Part shown: positions 1 to 7,022 of the stretch, piece by piece | How positions within the stretch are numbered: position 1 is the first letter of the stretch | Layout of the letters: each line of letters opens with the position of its first letter | NCBI GenBank assembly: GCA_937982385.1 | Contig: CALJMC010000152.1 | Coordinates: 1 to 9,563 of the forward strand | Reading direction: 5' to 3' | Length of the DNA: 9,563 nt | DNA from: an uncultured Rickettsiales bacterium | Lineage (GTDB): Bacteria > Pseudomonadota > Alphaproteobacteria > Rickettsiales > UBA998 | Translations under genes and position numbers: made by a program | The notes under the pieces: model-generated | The model's database searches: none | What the model saw: only the letters and a program-made list of their open reading frames with translations | Told to the model about the DNA's origin: nothing

Positions 1-1
1 G

Positions 2-892
2 CTGGGGTTGTTTTTCATGTCAGTGGGTATGGCGATAGATTTTGGATTACTTGTTGAAAATGCACCTTTAATTATTGGGCTTGTAATGACCTTGTTGTTT
101 GTCAAAACCAGTATAATATGGGTGCTTTGTCGCGTAGCTAGAAAAAGCAATGGCACCTCTTTGCGCTCTGCCTTGCTGTTGTCTCAAAGTGGAGAATTTG
201 GATTCGTTCTCTTTGGACTGGCTGCTAGCAGTGGCTTAATGCAAACAGATCTGTTTCAAATGCTAACACTTATTATAGCACTTAGCATGGCGACCACGCC
301 TCTCATGGCAATTTTAGGTGAGAGAATGGAAAAGCATCTGTCGTATGAAAATACCGAAAATATTTCCCAGACTATGTCAGAGAGTGATGAAGATTTTGTT
401 CTCATTGTGGGGTTTGGCAGAATGGGGCAACGCATTGCGTCTATTTTGGAAGCGACGAATGTTGCATATCATGCCCTAGATAATCACCCCGACAAAGTTA
501 GTAATGCTCATAAAAAGGGGCTTGCAGTAACCTATGGAGATGGCGCGCGCTACGATGTGCTCAATCATATGGGAGCAGATAAAGCAAATGCATTGGTGAT
601 AGCCATCGATAACGCTGCAATTGCTGAACAATTGGTTCATATCATGCATCAACATTATCCCTCGAAAGATATTTATGCACGTGGGCGTGACCGAGAACAT
701 TGTCGTATATTACGAAAGGCAGGAGCTGATGTACTCGTGTCTGAAACCTTGGAGGCAAGTCTCTCCCTTAGTAGCGAAATATTAAAACGAAGTAGTGTTT
801 CTGCTGAGGAAGCAAAAAGTGTGATTACAGAGTTTCGTGAAGTCTACTATAGAGAAAATGAAAAGCGGGATCCGAAGTCAGGCCTTTTATAA
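2..892 (+). CDS. KefB/KefC-type monovalent cation:proton antiporter, C-terminal part (5' end outside window)
   Basis: This is the C-terminal 296 residues of a CPA2-family (KefB/KefC-like) inner-membrane K+/H+ antiporter; the reading frame is open at the left edge, so the true start lies outside. The visible part begins in the late transmembrane region (LGLFFMSVGMAIDFGLL), contains the family signature LSQSGEFGFVLF near positions 180-215, and then, after a short acidic linker, an RCK/TrkA-N Rossmann domain opening with VGFGRMG (about 407-427), a GxGxxG dinucleotide-binding loop. The RCK domain of this family gates ion flux in response to nucleotide or glutathione adducts. The end (EFREVYYRENEKRD) looks like a natural C-terminus. 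The stop TAA overlaps the next ATG by one base, so translation of the DUF2269 gene is probably coupled. Whether it is KefB, KefC or a general CPA2 member cannot be decided from this part. Confidence 0.9.
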   Translation: MGLFFMSVGMAIDFGLLVENAPLIIGLVMTLLFVKTSIIWVLCRVARKSNGTSLRSALLLSQSGEFGFVLFGLAASSGLMQTDLFQMLTLIIALSMATTPLMAILGERMEKHLSYENTENISQTMSESDEDFVLIVGFGRMGQRIASILEATNVAYHALDNHPDKVSNAHKKGLAVTYGDGARYDVLNHMGADKANALVIAIDNAAIAEQLVHIMHQHYPSKDIYARGRDREHCRILRKAGADVLVSETLEASLSLSSEILKRSSVSAEEAKSVITEFREVYYRENEKRDPKSGLL

Positions 893-1203
893 TGAGATTG
901 ATTGAGGTCTGCAGTTTTTATACTTATTCAGGCGTGGCACTGGCACATATGATGGGATACCCACTGTCTGAAGGGTGGGTGCTCTGGGCTTTAATACTCT
1001 ATGCCTTCGCAGGAATATGTTGGCTGCCAGTTGTATGGATGCAAATTAAGATGCGCGATATGGCTAAGTTAGCATTAGATACTGGCACTGATCTCCCTAA
1101 AGGATATTGGAAGATGGATGGGTGGTGGATTGTTATGGACTCCTTGGCATTTCCGGCCATTATGATAGTGTTTTATTTGATGGTTTATAAACCAGAGATG
1201 TAA
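892..1203 (+). CDS. DUF2269-family membrane protein, N-terminally short
   Basis: This 103-residue protein matches the C-terminal two thirds of the DUF2269 family of predicted integral membrane proteins: HMMGYPLSEGWVLWALILYA, then CWLPVVWMQIKMRDMAKLA and a final helix ending FYLMVYKP. Family members as I remember them are about 150 residues and begin with an extra helix (a KxLHxLxxxxLFGTG-like stretch) and a second segment before this region; about 55 residues are absent here. The missing part is not present upstream in another frame, since that DNA codes for the antiporter C-terminus, and the in-frame upstream stop TGA lies at 859-861. The start ATG overlaps the antiporter stop (TAATG) and has only a weak AGG upstream. 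It may be a shortened but expressed protein or a remnant left by a deletion. The function of the family is unknown. Confidence 0.75.
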   Translation: MRLIEVCSFYTYSGVALAHMMGYPLSEGWVLWALILYAFAGICWLPVVWMQIKMRDMAKLALDTGTDLPKGYWKMDGWWIVMDSLAFPAIMIVFYLMVYKPEM

Positions 1204-1226
1204 GCTTTGCTGTTCTCACGCGGCTC

Positions 1227-1247
1227 CTGCATAAAATCTGCACAAAA
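1227..1247 (+). promoter_or_regulatory. Tandem direct repeat CTGCAYAAAA, candidate response-regulator box
   Basis: CTGCATAAAA (1227-1236) and CTGCACAAAA (1238-1247) differ at one base and are offset by 11 bp, one helical turn, which is the usual layout of half-sites for OmpR-family regulators. It lies 92 bases upstream of the first gene of a set that encodes such a regulator. A TAAAAT hexamer at 1278-1283 could be a -10 element without a good -35, as expected for an activated promoter; the repeat would then be centred near -53. This is inference from pattern and position only. Confidence 0.35.
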
Positions 1248-1300
1248 CATACTGAAATTCTTCTCTGTATCTTCCATTAAAATGCAGAACCTCCTGCCAT

Positions 1301-1327
1301 ACTTGATTTTAAGTTAACAAATCAAGT
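1301..1327. repeat. Perfect 9-bp inverted repeat just upstream of the DUF4173 gene
   Basis: ACTTGATTT (1301-1309) and AAATCAAGT (1319-1327) are exact reverse complements separated by 9 bases that include the palindrome GTTAAC (1313-1318). The right arm ends 3 bases before the ribosome binding site GAGGTGA (1331-1337). It may be a dimer operator or, in the RNA, a stem-loop near the start codon. It has no T-run after it, so it is not an intrinsic terminator. Confidence 0.4.
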
Positions 1328-1338
1328 GGTGAGGTGAC

Positions 1339-2856
1339 ATGCAAAACTCTATGGTGAATAATCTTTTCAAAGTAAATATCAAGCTGAAATGTGTAACAAT
1401 TTTTCTGTTAGTTATTAGTGCGGATTGGCTATTTTTTGAAGAAAAAGTAGGTTGGACGGCGGGGCTGTTTACGGTGTTGCTATGTTTAGCTTATGTGATG
1501 CATAGTTCGGCGGTGCATCTGAACTCACGTGCTAAGCTTATTGTGCTGCTGATTGTGGGGCAGGCATTTGCATTGATATTAGACCCCAATGGGTTGTCGC
1601 TTCTACTTGTTTTTATGGGGTTTGTTGGGCTAGCATATGTTCAACTGCCGTATATACATAATAATGCGCGTTATTTCTTGAGGTTTATGTGTCGTTACTT
1701 GTTTAAGTCATGGCTTGGTATTTTTAGAGATTATGCTGTTTATTCCAAATATAAAAGGAAGCATGGCGCGAATGCGAGGAATGTATCAACTGTGCTGAAT
1801 AATTGGTTGCTGCCAATCGGTTTATCTTTGCTGTTTGTTTTACTGTTTTCCCACGCAAATCCTGTGATTGAAGGATGGTTTGATTCTGTTGACCCACGTA
1901 GAATTTTGCGCGTTTTCTCGGTCAGACGACTTTTGTTCTGGGCAGTGATATTGGTGGTGGCTTGGGCGATGCTTCGTCCGCATCAGATAATGCGGAAGGT
2001 TCAGTATGGCACTAAGCCTAAGCGTGTTGCTAGGCAGAGCATTTTTCTTACACCTTCCTCCATCATGCGTGCGTTGGTTTTATTCAATATCATTTTCTTT
2101 ATGCAAAGCATGATGGATATGATGTATCTTTGGGGTGGCGCGAGTTTGCCTGATGGTATGAGTTATGCTGCCTATGCACATAGAGGGGCTTACCCGCTGA
2201 TTGTAACCGCGTTGCTTGCGGCATTGTTTGTGTTGGTTGCATTGAAGCCAGGTAGTGAGAGTGAGAAGAGTCATCTCATTCGTGTGATGGTATATGCATG
2301 GGTGGGGCAGAATATTGTGCTCGTTATTTCCTGCGTGTGGAGAACAATGCTTTATATCGAGGCTTACCAGCTGACCTATATGCGCATCACCGCGATTATT
2401 TGGATGGCGTTGGTGGCTGTCGGTTTAACGTTGATTATTATTCGGCTCGCAAAACAGCACAGTAATATATGGCTTATTAATCGTAATTTTATGGCGCTCA
2501 TGGTGACGCTCTATCTATGTAGCTTTGTCAATTTTGGCGGTATGATTGCGGAATATAATATTACTCATTCTAAGCAGGTGGCGGGCGTTGGCAAGGTGTT
2601 GGATGTTTATTATCTTACAGAAAATGTAGGAATTGAAGCACTTCCAATACTGGTAAAATATGAGAATAAGTTATATCCCAATAAGGTGCTGTGTGACCCT
2701 TTATCAGACAATAGGTGCCACGGTGTGAAAGCACGTTTTAAGCATGCTGCAATACAAAAGATGGCGCGTAGACTAGAATATCAGATGAAAGGGTGGCGTA
2801 GCTGGAGTTTCCGAAAACACAGAATATCAAAGGTTCTTGAGCAAGGTACGGATTGA
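1339..2856 (+). CDS. DUF4173 (DUF4153-like) polytopic membrane protein
   Basis: This 505-residue protein has about eleven predicted membrane helices and the features I associate with DUF4173/DUF4153: the segment YAAYAHRGAYPLI (276-288), where the family has a (A)RxGFxxL pattern, and RTMLYIEAYQLTYMRI (335-350), matching the family's YRLxLYxxAYGLTxxRL-like block. A basic cytosolic loop (about 110-148) separates the first four helices from the rest. After the last helix (about 384-404) comes a soluble tail of about 100 residues that begins NITHS and contains LDVYYL...EALPILV, also typical of the family, and ends strongly basic. ATG at 1339 is preceded by GAGGTGA; a second ATG at 1351 would also be possible. 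The biochemical function of the family is unknown. It is the first gene of the set with the two-component system, 53 bases before the regulator, so it may be its target or a membrane partner of the sensor kinase (inference). Confidence 0.8.
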   Translation: MQNSMVNNLFKVNIKLKCVTIFLLVISADWLFFEEKVGWTAGLFTVLLCLAYVMHSSAVHLNSRAKLIVLLIVGQAFALILDPNGLSLLLVFMGFVGLAYVQLPYIHNNARYFLRFMCRYLFKSWLGIFRDYAVYSKYKRKHGANARNVSTVLNNWLLPIGLSLLFVLLFSHANPVIEGWFDSVDPRRILRVFSVRRLLFWAVILVVAWAMLRPHQIMRKVQYGTKPKRVARQSIFLTPSSIMRALVLFNIIFFMQSMMDMMYLWGGASLPDGMSYAAYAHRGAYPLIVTALLAALFVLVALKPGSESEKSHLIRVMVYAWVGQNIVLVISCVWRTMLYIEAYQLTYMRITAIIWMALVAVGLTLIIIRLAKQHSNIWLINRNFMALMVTLYLCSFVNFGGMIAEYNITHSKQVAGVGKVLDVYYLTENVGIEALPILVKYENKLYPNKVLCDPLSDNRCHGVKARFKHAAIQKMARRLEYQMKGWRSWSFRKHRISKVLEQGTD

Positions 2857-2909
2857 GTGTAGAAAAGTTTGTGTTGTGGGTTTATCGGCTACAAATTGAA
2901 AGAAAAAAT

Positions 2910-3605
2910 ATGGTTAAGCATGTGTTAATTGTTGATGACGACCCGCATATTCGCGAAGTAGTGCAGTTTGCGTTGGAGAAGGCTGGTTATGCGTCGCATC
3001 AAGCCGAAAATGGTGTGTTGGCGCTTGAGGCGCATGCGAAACATCCTGCTGACCTCATTATACTTGATATCTCGATGCCTGAGATGAGTGGGCTTGATGC
3101 GTGTCGTGAGATTCGTAAAACCTCGGATGTTCCAGTGTTGTTTTTGTCTTCTCGAGATGAGGAGATTGACCGGGTGATCGGATTTGAAATTGGCGGGGAT
3201 GACTATGTGACCAAGCCTTTCTCTCCGCGTGAGCTGGTGGCACGTGTCAGTGCTATTCTAAAACGTGCGAACGGAAAGGCATCAGAGGCAACTATTGAAG
3301 AATCTAGCATCACGCTGGGACAGTTATCGATGCACCCTGAACGTCATGAGGCATTATATAAACAACACCCTCTCACGCTGACCTCTACTGAATTTGCCAT
3401 TTTATATGCTATTCTATCTAAAGCAGAGAAGGTACATTCGCGTGATAATGTGTTGGACAATGCGTATGCGGATAATATGAATGTGAGTGATCGAACCATA
3501 GATAGCCATATCAAAAATATTCGCAAAAAACTGACTGAGGTTGGATGTGACTCTGTCATTGAAACCATTCATGGTGTCGGCTTCAGGGCGGGAACATGCA
3601 CATAA
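2910..3605 (+). CDS. OmpR-family DNA-binding response regulator (CreB-like)
   Basis: This 231-residue protein has a receiver domain (about 1-118) with the acidic pair at D9-D10-D11, the phosphoacceptor D53 in LILDISMPEMSG, the switch Ser80 in PVLFLSSRDEE and the conserved K102 in DDYVTKPFSPREL. The C-terminal half is an OmpR-type winged helix (LTLTSTEFAILYAIL...DRTIDSHIKNIRKKL...IETIHGVGFRA). The block FLSSRDEEIDRVIGFEIGGDDYVTKPFSPREL is split here as FLSSRDEEIDRVIGFEIGG and DDYVTKPFSPREL and resembles CreB. The frame is open back to a TTG at 2853, but that would add 19 residues absent from receivers; ATG 2910 gives the normal MVKHVLIVDDD start, with a weak A-rich ribosome site. The gene ends 10 bases inside the histidine kinase gene, so the pair is translationally coupled and surely cognate. 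It should bind promoter DNA when phosphorylated; the repeat at 1227-1247 is a candidate site. Confidence 0.93.
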   Translation: MVKHVLIVDDDPHIREVVQFALEKAGYASHQAENGVLALEAHAKHPADLIILDISMPEMSGLDACREIRKTSDVPVLFLSSRDEEIDRVIGFEIGGDDYVTKPFSPRELVARVSAILKRANGKASEATIEESSITLGQLSMHPERHEALYKQHPLTLTSTEFAILYAILSKAEKVHSRDNVLDNAYADNMNVSDRTIDSHIKNIRKKLTEVGCDSVIETIHGVGFRAGTCT

Positions 3606-5185
3606 GAGAACGTATAAAATGGCGCCCGAAGCTTCGCACTGTATTGCTTATTGTGAACCTTACTGTGCTGATTCTTCCTGTGGGCGGCATTTACTTTTTC
3701 CGTTTTTATGAAAATGAGCTGGTGCGCCAGACTGAATCAGAGCTTATTGCACAAGGTGTGATTATTTCTGAGCTCTATAAAAAGGAATTAGGAGGGCAGT
3801 TGAGTGATGTTGATGAATATGGTGTGATGCCAACCTATTCTATGCCTAAGAGTGATGAGTATTATCGTCCAATTCCAGCGTTGCTTGATTTGGCATCAGG
3901 CGAGATACTGCCACCGCGTGAAGACCCTGTTTCGGCGACTACGCAGCCTTTTGTGGGAGCAGTTGATGCTGGTCTAGAGCTTAATATTATGTTGTCAGAC
4001 ATTAGCCGCACGACATTGGCGAGTATTCGCGTGACAGACTATCATGGTATTGTCGTGGCTAGCAGTAGAGGTGAGGTGGGACTGAGTTATGCACATATTG
4101 ATGAGGTCAAAACAGCACTAGCTGGACGTTATAATAGCACGATGCACCAGAGAGTTTCAGATTCACCATATCCTGCATTGGAGTCACTTAGCCGTGGTAC
4201 GGGGATTAGGGTGTTTGTTAATTTTCCTATCGTGATCAATGATAGAGTGGTTGGTGCAGTATTGTTGTCACGTAGTCCTAGAAGCATTTTGAAAGCACTT
4301 CATGACAGAAAGAATGAAGCTATTGTAATGGGGTTAGGGTTGCTAGGAATGGTGATTTTACTAACCTTATTTACTTCTTACACCATCAACCGTCCAATCC
4401 ATAGTTTGATTGATAAGGCGAGGCGTCTTACAAAGGGTGAAAAAAATGTAGATTTGAAAGTTGATAAACGCATTACGCAGGAAGTCTCAATCTTGTCAGA
4501 TAGTATCGCGGTGATGGCTGATACTATTGAGAAGCGCTCTGACTATATTCGCGATTTTGCACGTTCAGTATCGCATGAGTTCAAAACACCACTGACATCT
4601 ATTGGCGGTACAGTCGAATTATTGCAAGAGCATATTGATGATATGTCAGAGGCAAAACGTGAACGGTTTTTGAACATTATTCAACAGGACACAAGCAGGC
4701 TTGATGCATTGGTTGGGCGACTTTTGGAGCTTGCCAAGGCGGATGTGAGTGAGCCTGTGACAGGAGAGGCAACGCGTTTAGGTGATGTGCTACCTCCGCT
4801 GCAGTCGCGTTATAGAGAGTTTGGATTAACGATTACATGTGAAGAAGAGCTTCAGAATCAAGAAGTGAATATGCTGCCTGAAAATGTTGCGACAATTTTT
4901 TGCAATTTGTTTGATAATAGCCGCCAACATGGTGCATCTGAGGTGACACTGAAAACGCGGTTGTTAGACGGTTTTGTTGTTATGGACGTAATAGATAACG
5001 GGCAGGGGGTTTTGTCTTCTAATCAGCTAAAAATATTCGATTCATTCTTTACCACTAATCGGGATGACGGGGGAACAGGGTTGGGGCTTGGTATTGTGAA
5101 GTCATTACTGAATAATCACGGTGGCGACATATCAGTGAATGCCTATGAGAGTGGCGCCCACTTCACATTGAAGTTTGCTGTTTAG
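3596..5185 (+). CDS. Membrane sensor histidine kinase with periplasmic Cache-like domain (CreC-like)
   Basis: This 529-residue kinase phosphorylates the regulator encoded just upstream. It has a membrane helix at about 14-36, a periplasmic sensor region of about 205 residues, a second helix at about 242-261 and a HAMP linker (about 262-313). The sensor's second half (IRVTDYHGIVVASSRGE, then FPIVINDRVVGAVLLSR) has the look of a single Cache fold, as in CreC. The HisKA H-box is SVSHEFKTPLTSI with the phosphoacceptor H327. The ATPase domain shows the N-box NLFDNSRQHGA (437-447), G1 box DNGQG (467-471), F-box FDSFFTTN (481-488) and G2 box GTGLGLGIV (493-501), so it looks fully active. Start ATG 3596 overlaps the regulator stop by 10 bases. 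The ligand is unknown. The gene ends 49 bases before the LDI-like gene. Confidence 0.93.
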   Translation: MHIRERIKWRPKLRTVLLIVNLTVLILPVGGIYFFRFYENELVRQTESELIAQGVIISELYKKELGGQLSDVDEYGVMPTYSMPKSDEYYRPIPALLDLASGEILPPREDPVSATTQPFVGAVDAGLELNIMLSDISRTTLASIRVTDYHGIVVASSRGEVGLSYAHIDEVKTALAGRYNSTMHQRVSDSPYPALESLSRGTGIRVFVNFPIVINDRVVGAVLLSRSPRSILKALHDRKNEAIVMGLGLLGMVILLTLFTSYTINRPIHSLIDKARRLTKGEKNVDLKVDKRITQEVSILSDSIAVMADTIEKRSDYIRDFARSVSHEFKTPLTSIGGTVELLQEHIDDMSEAKRERFLNIIQQDTSRLDALVGRLLELAKADVSEPVTGEATRLGDVLPPLQSRYREFGLTITCEEELQNQEVNMLPENVATIFCNLFDNSRQHGASEVTLKTRLLDGFVVMDVIDNGQGVLSSNQLKIFDSFFTTNRDDGGTGLGLGIVKSLLNNHGGDISVNAYESGAHFTLKFAV

Positions 5186-5234
5186 TTTTAGGTAGACGGA
5201 TTTTCAACAATAGATAAAGGTAAAAGGAGGGGGG

Positions 5235-6887
5235 GTGCCAGTGGGTTTTAAGATTGCAGATTTACGAGATGATGGTCACTTTATTGGGCCACTCACTTCA
5301 CGCTTGCTGATGAGAACCACATTATGGTGGATTGCTTTCGTCATAGTGGGACTCTTACTAACGAGTTTTGCTACAGGCGCATCTCTTCAAATTTTTGGCC
5401 TTGGGCTTACATTTCCTGGTGGTGGGTTTCTTGCTCATGCCAATTTCTCTTCACTTGTGGGGCTGCTGCATTGGGCATTTATGCTCGCTGGCCTAGCGGT
5501 TTTTGTTTTCTCACTCTTTATATGGTTTGCAACAGGTAATGCTTTTCTGCCACCGCTTACATGGCTTGCGCTAGCTTTCATTGCATCTGGGATGAATCAC
5601 GGTGGAGTTAGCTCTCAAGCAGTGAATAGTCTTATGTATCTGTGGTTGGCTTTGTCTTGTGCACTAATTTTGGCGTACATATTCTGCAAATTTAGAGCGC
5701 TAAAGCAGCGAGAAATACTCCAAAATTATTTGAAAGAACTTCAGAAAAATCGTGATGATAGAGAGCATTATTTTACGTCTTCTCGTTCGATAAAACCTGA
5801 TCTAGGCTATGAAAAAAATCTACGGTTTATCCTAAATAGAGCATTGCAAGATGTGGATGGTTTTGAGGGGTTTAATCACTTAGATCAATTTCAGACGGCA
5901 GCACTGCGCTATCAAATTAATCTCGCTGGCTACGGGCTCTCTATGGCGTATAAGCACAAAGGTAAGTTTTTATCTGATGAAGTGCAAAATCAATTACTCA
6001 TTGGGCAAAAAAATTACATAGAAAAACTAAGAAACAAAAAGGTATGGGGCTATTGGTATTGGGAGAATATGTGGGGCTACGCAAGCCGTAATGCAGACCC
6101 TATTTGCAGAGATAATATCATGTATTCAGGTTTTGCCGCGTTGCAAATAGTGATGTATCACGAAGCATCTGGCAAAAAAGAATATAATGAAGAAGGCAGC
6201 TTTGCTTTGAATCAGCAAAATAATGCGACATTCAGCTATCATTTGGACAGTCTGATTGATGTATTGCTTGAGAATATGGAACGTTCTTATTTCACTTTGA
6301 GTCCGTGTGAACCAAACTGGGTGTATCCACTGTGCAATATTATTTCAGCATGCGCGATAAAACGCCATAGCCCTGATAAATGGGATGGGCAGTTAGCCGA
6401 GAAATTTAGGCATATATTAGAGACAGAGTTTATTACATGTGATGGCAAGATGATTCCGTGCAAATCAAATTATACTGGTCTATCGCTTCCTATGATTGGA
6501 GGCGCGATGCCTCAAGCGTTGCCGTGCTTTTTTCTCAATGCGCTTTATCCAGATTTGGCTCTTCGCCAGTGGTTGATATTGCGGCACGATATTTTGAAAG
6601 ATGGAAAACTTAATAAGCGAGCTTTTTGGCGTATAGATACAGGAAATTATAGCTTCTCCAGAGCATCAGCTTATACAACAACGGCATTAGCTGCTGCAGA
6701 ATTGGGCGATGACGAAGTCTACGAACTGTGCATACAGGCACTTGATGAGGAATGCTCCAAAATTGAAGAAAATGATTATTATTACCGCAAAGGCGTGTCT
6801 ATATTTTCTCATGCTCTGGAGCTTTGTGCAGCGAGTGCCATTCAAAATGGATTTAGGCACATTATCAGCGGCGAGGAGAGCGAGTAA
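5235..6887 (+). CDS. Membrane-anchored linalool dehydratase/isomerase (LDI)-family protein
   Basis: The C-terminal domain (about 195-545) resembles Castellaniella defragrans linalool dehydratase/isomerase, an (alpha/alpha)6-barrel enzyme that isomerises geraniol/linalool and dehydrates linalool to myrcene. Shared blocks are KVWGYW...DPI..DNIMYSG (269-299), SPCEPNWVYPLCNII (356-370) and SRASAYTTTALAAAELGD (475-492). C358 and C367 match the LinD active-site pair Cys171/Cys180 at identical spacing; M296 fits Met125, but F300 stands where LinD has His129. I could not place equivalents of LinD Asp39 and Tyr45. The N-terminal 155 residues form about four helices (28-48, 73-98, 103-120, 131-151) followed by a charged linker; basic residues before helix 1 and after helix 4 suggest a cytosolic catalytic domain, unlike exported LinD. 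Start: GTG 5235 has AAGGAGG at 5224-5230 but only 4 bases of spacing; GTG 5241, 10 bases away, is equally possible. Substrate unknown. Confidence 0.82.
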   Translation: MPVGFKIADLRDDGHFIGPLTSRLLMRTTLWWIAFVIVGLLLTSFATGASLQIFGLGLTFPGGGFLAHANFSSLVGLLHWAFMLAGLAVFVFSLFIWFATGNAFLPPLTWLALAFIASGMNHGGVSSQAVNSLMYLWLALSCALILAYIFCKFRALKQREILQNYLKELQKNRDDREHYFTSSRSIKPDLGYEKNLRFILNRALQDVDGFEGFNHLDQFQTAALRYQINLAGYGLSMAYKHKGKFLSDEVQNQLLIGQKNYIEKLRNKKVWGYWYWENMWGYASRNADPICRDNIMYSGFAALQIVMYHEASGKKEYNEEGSFALNQQNNATFSYHLDSLIDVLLENMERSYFTLSPCEPNWVYPLCNIISACAIKRHSPDKWDGQLAEKFRHILETEFITCDGKMIPCKSNYTGLSLPMIGGAMPQALPCFFLNALYPDLALRQWLILRHDILKDGKLNKRAFWRIDTGNYSFSRASAYTTTALAAAELGDDEVYELCIQALDEECSKIEENDYYYRKGVSIFSHALELCAASAIQNGFRHIISGEESE

Positions 6888-7009
6888 TGGCATGTTGTAT
6901 ACTCATCGCATCCATATTTGCGATTTACTTTTATGTTATTAGACGTGCTAAGGCACTCCTAACCGATCAACCAAATTGTGCCCCTGAAACATGGTCACCA
7001 ACAACATGA
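6887..7009 (+). CDS. Small single-span membrane protein, 40 residues
   Basis: ATG 6887 overlaps the stop of the LDI-like gene (TAATG), and is preceded by AGGAG at 6874-6878 with 8 bases of spacing, a good ribosome binding site. The frame runs 40 codons to TGA 7007-7009. The product starts MACCILIASIFAIYFYVIRR: a hydrophobic helix of about 16 residues followed by RRAK, which by the positive-inside rule gives an outside N-terminus, then a short polar tail with P, C and W (PNCAPETWSPTT). It ends 13 bases before the kinase ATG and its end overlaps the kinase ribosome site. Coupling on both sides and the clean helix-plus-basic-stop pattern support a real gene. I recognise no family. It could be a subunit or regulator of the LDI-like protein or kinase (inference). 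Confidence 0.6.
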   Translation: MACCILIASIFAIYFYVIRRAKALLTDQPNCAPETWSPTT

Positions 7010-7022
7010 GAGGCAATCACTT

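Noticed and set aside
1204..1338. CreB-type box (TTCAC-N6-TTCAC) for the CreB-like regulator
   Set aside because: No such pair of TTCAC motifs was found in this region; the only repeat with suitable spacing is CTGCAYAAAA.
2853..2909. TTG start giving a longer response regulator
   Set aside because: The added 19 residues have no counterpart in receiver domains, and ATG 2910 gives the standard N-terminus.
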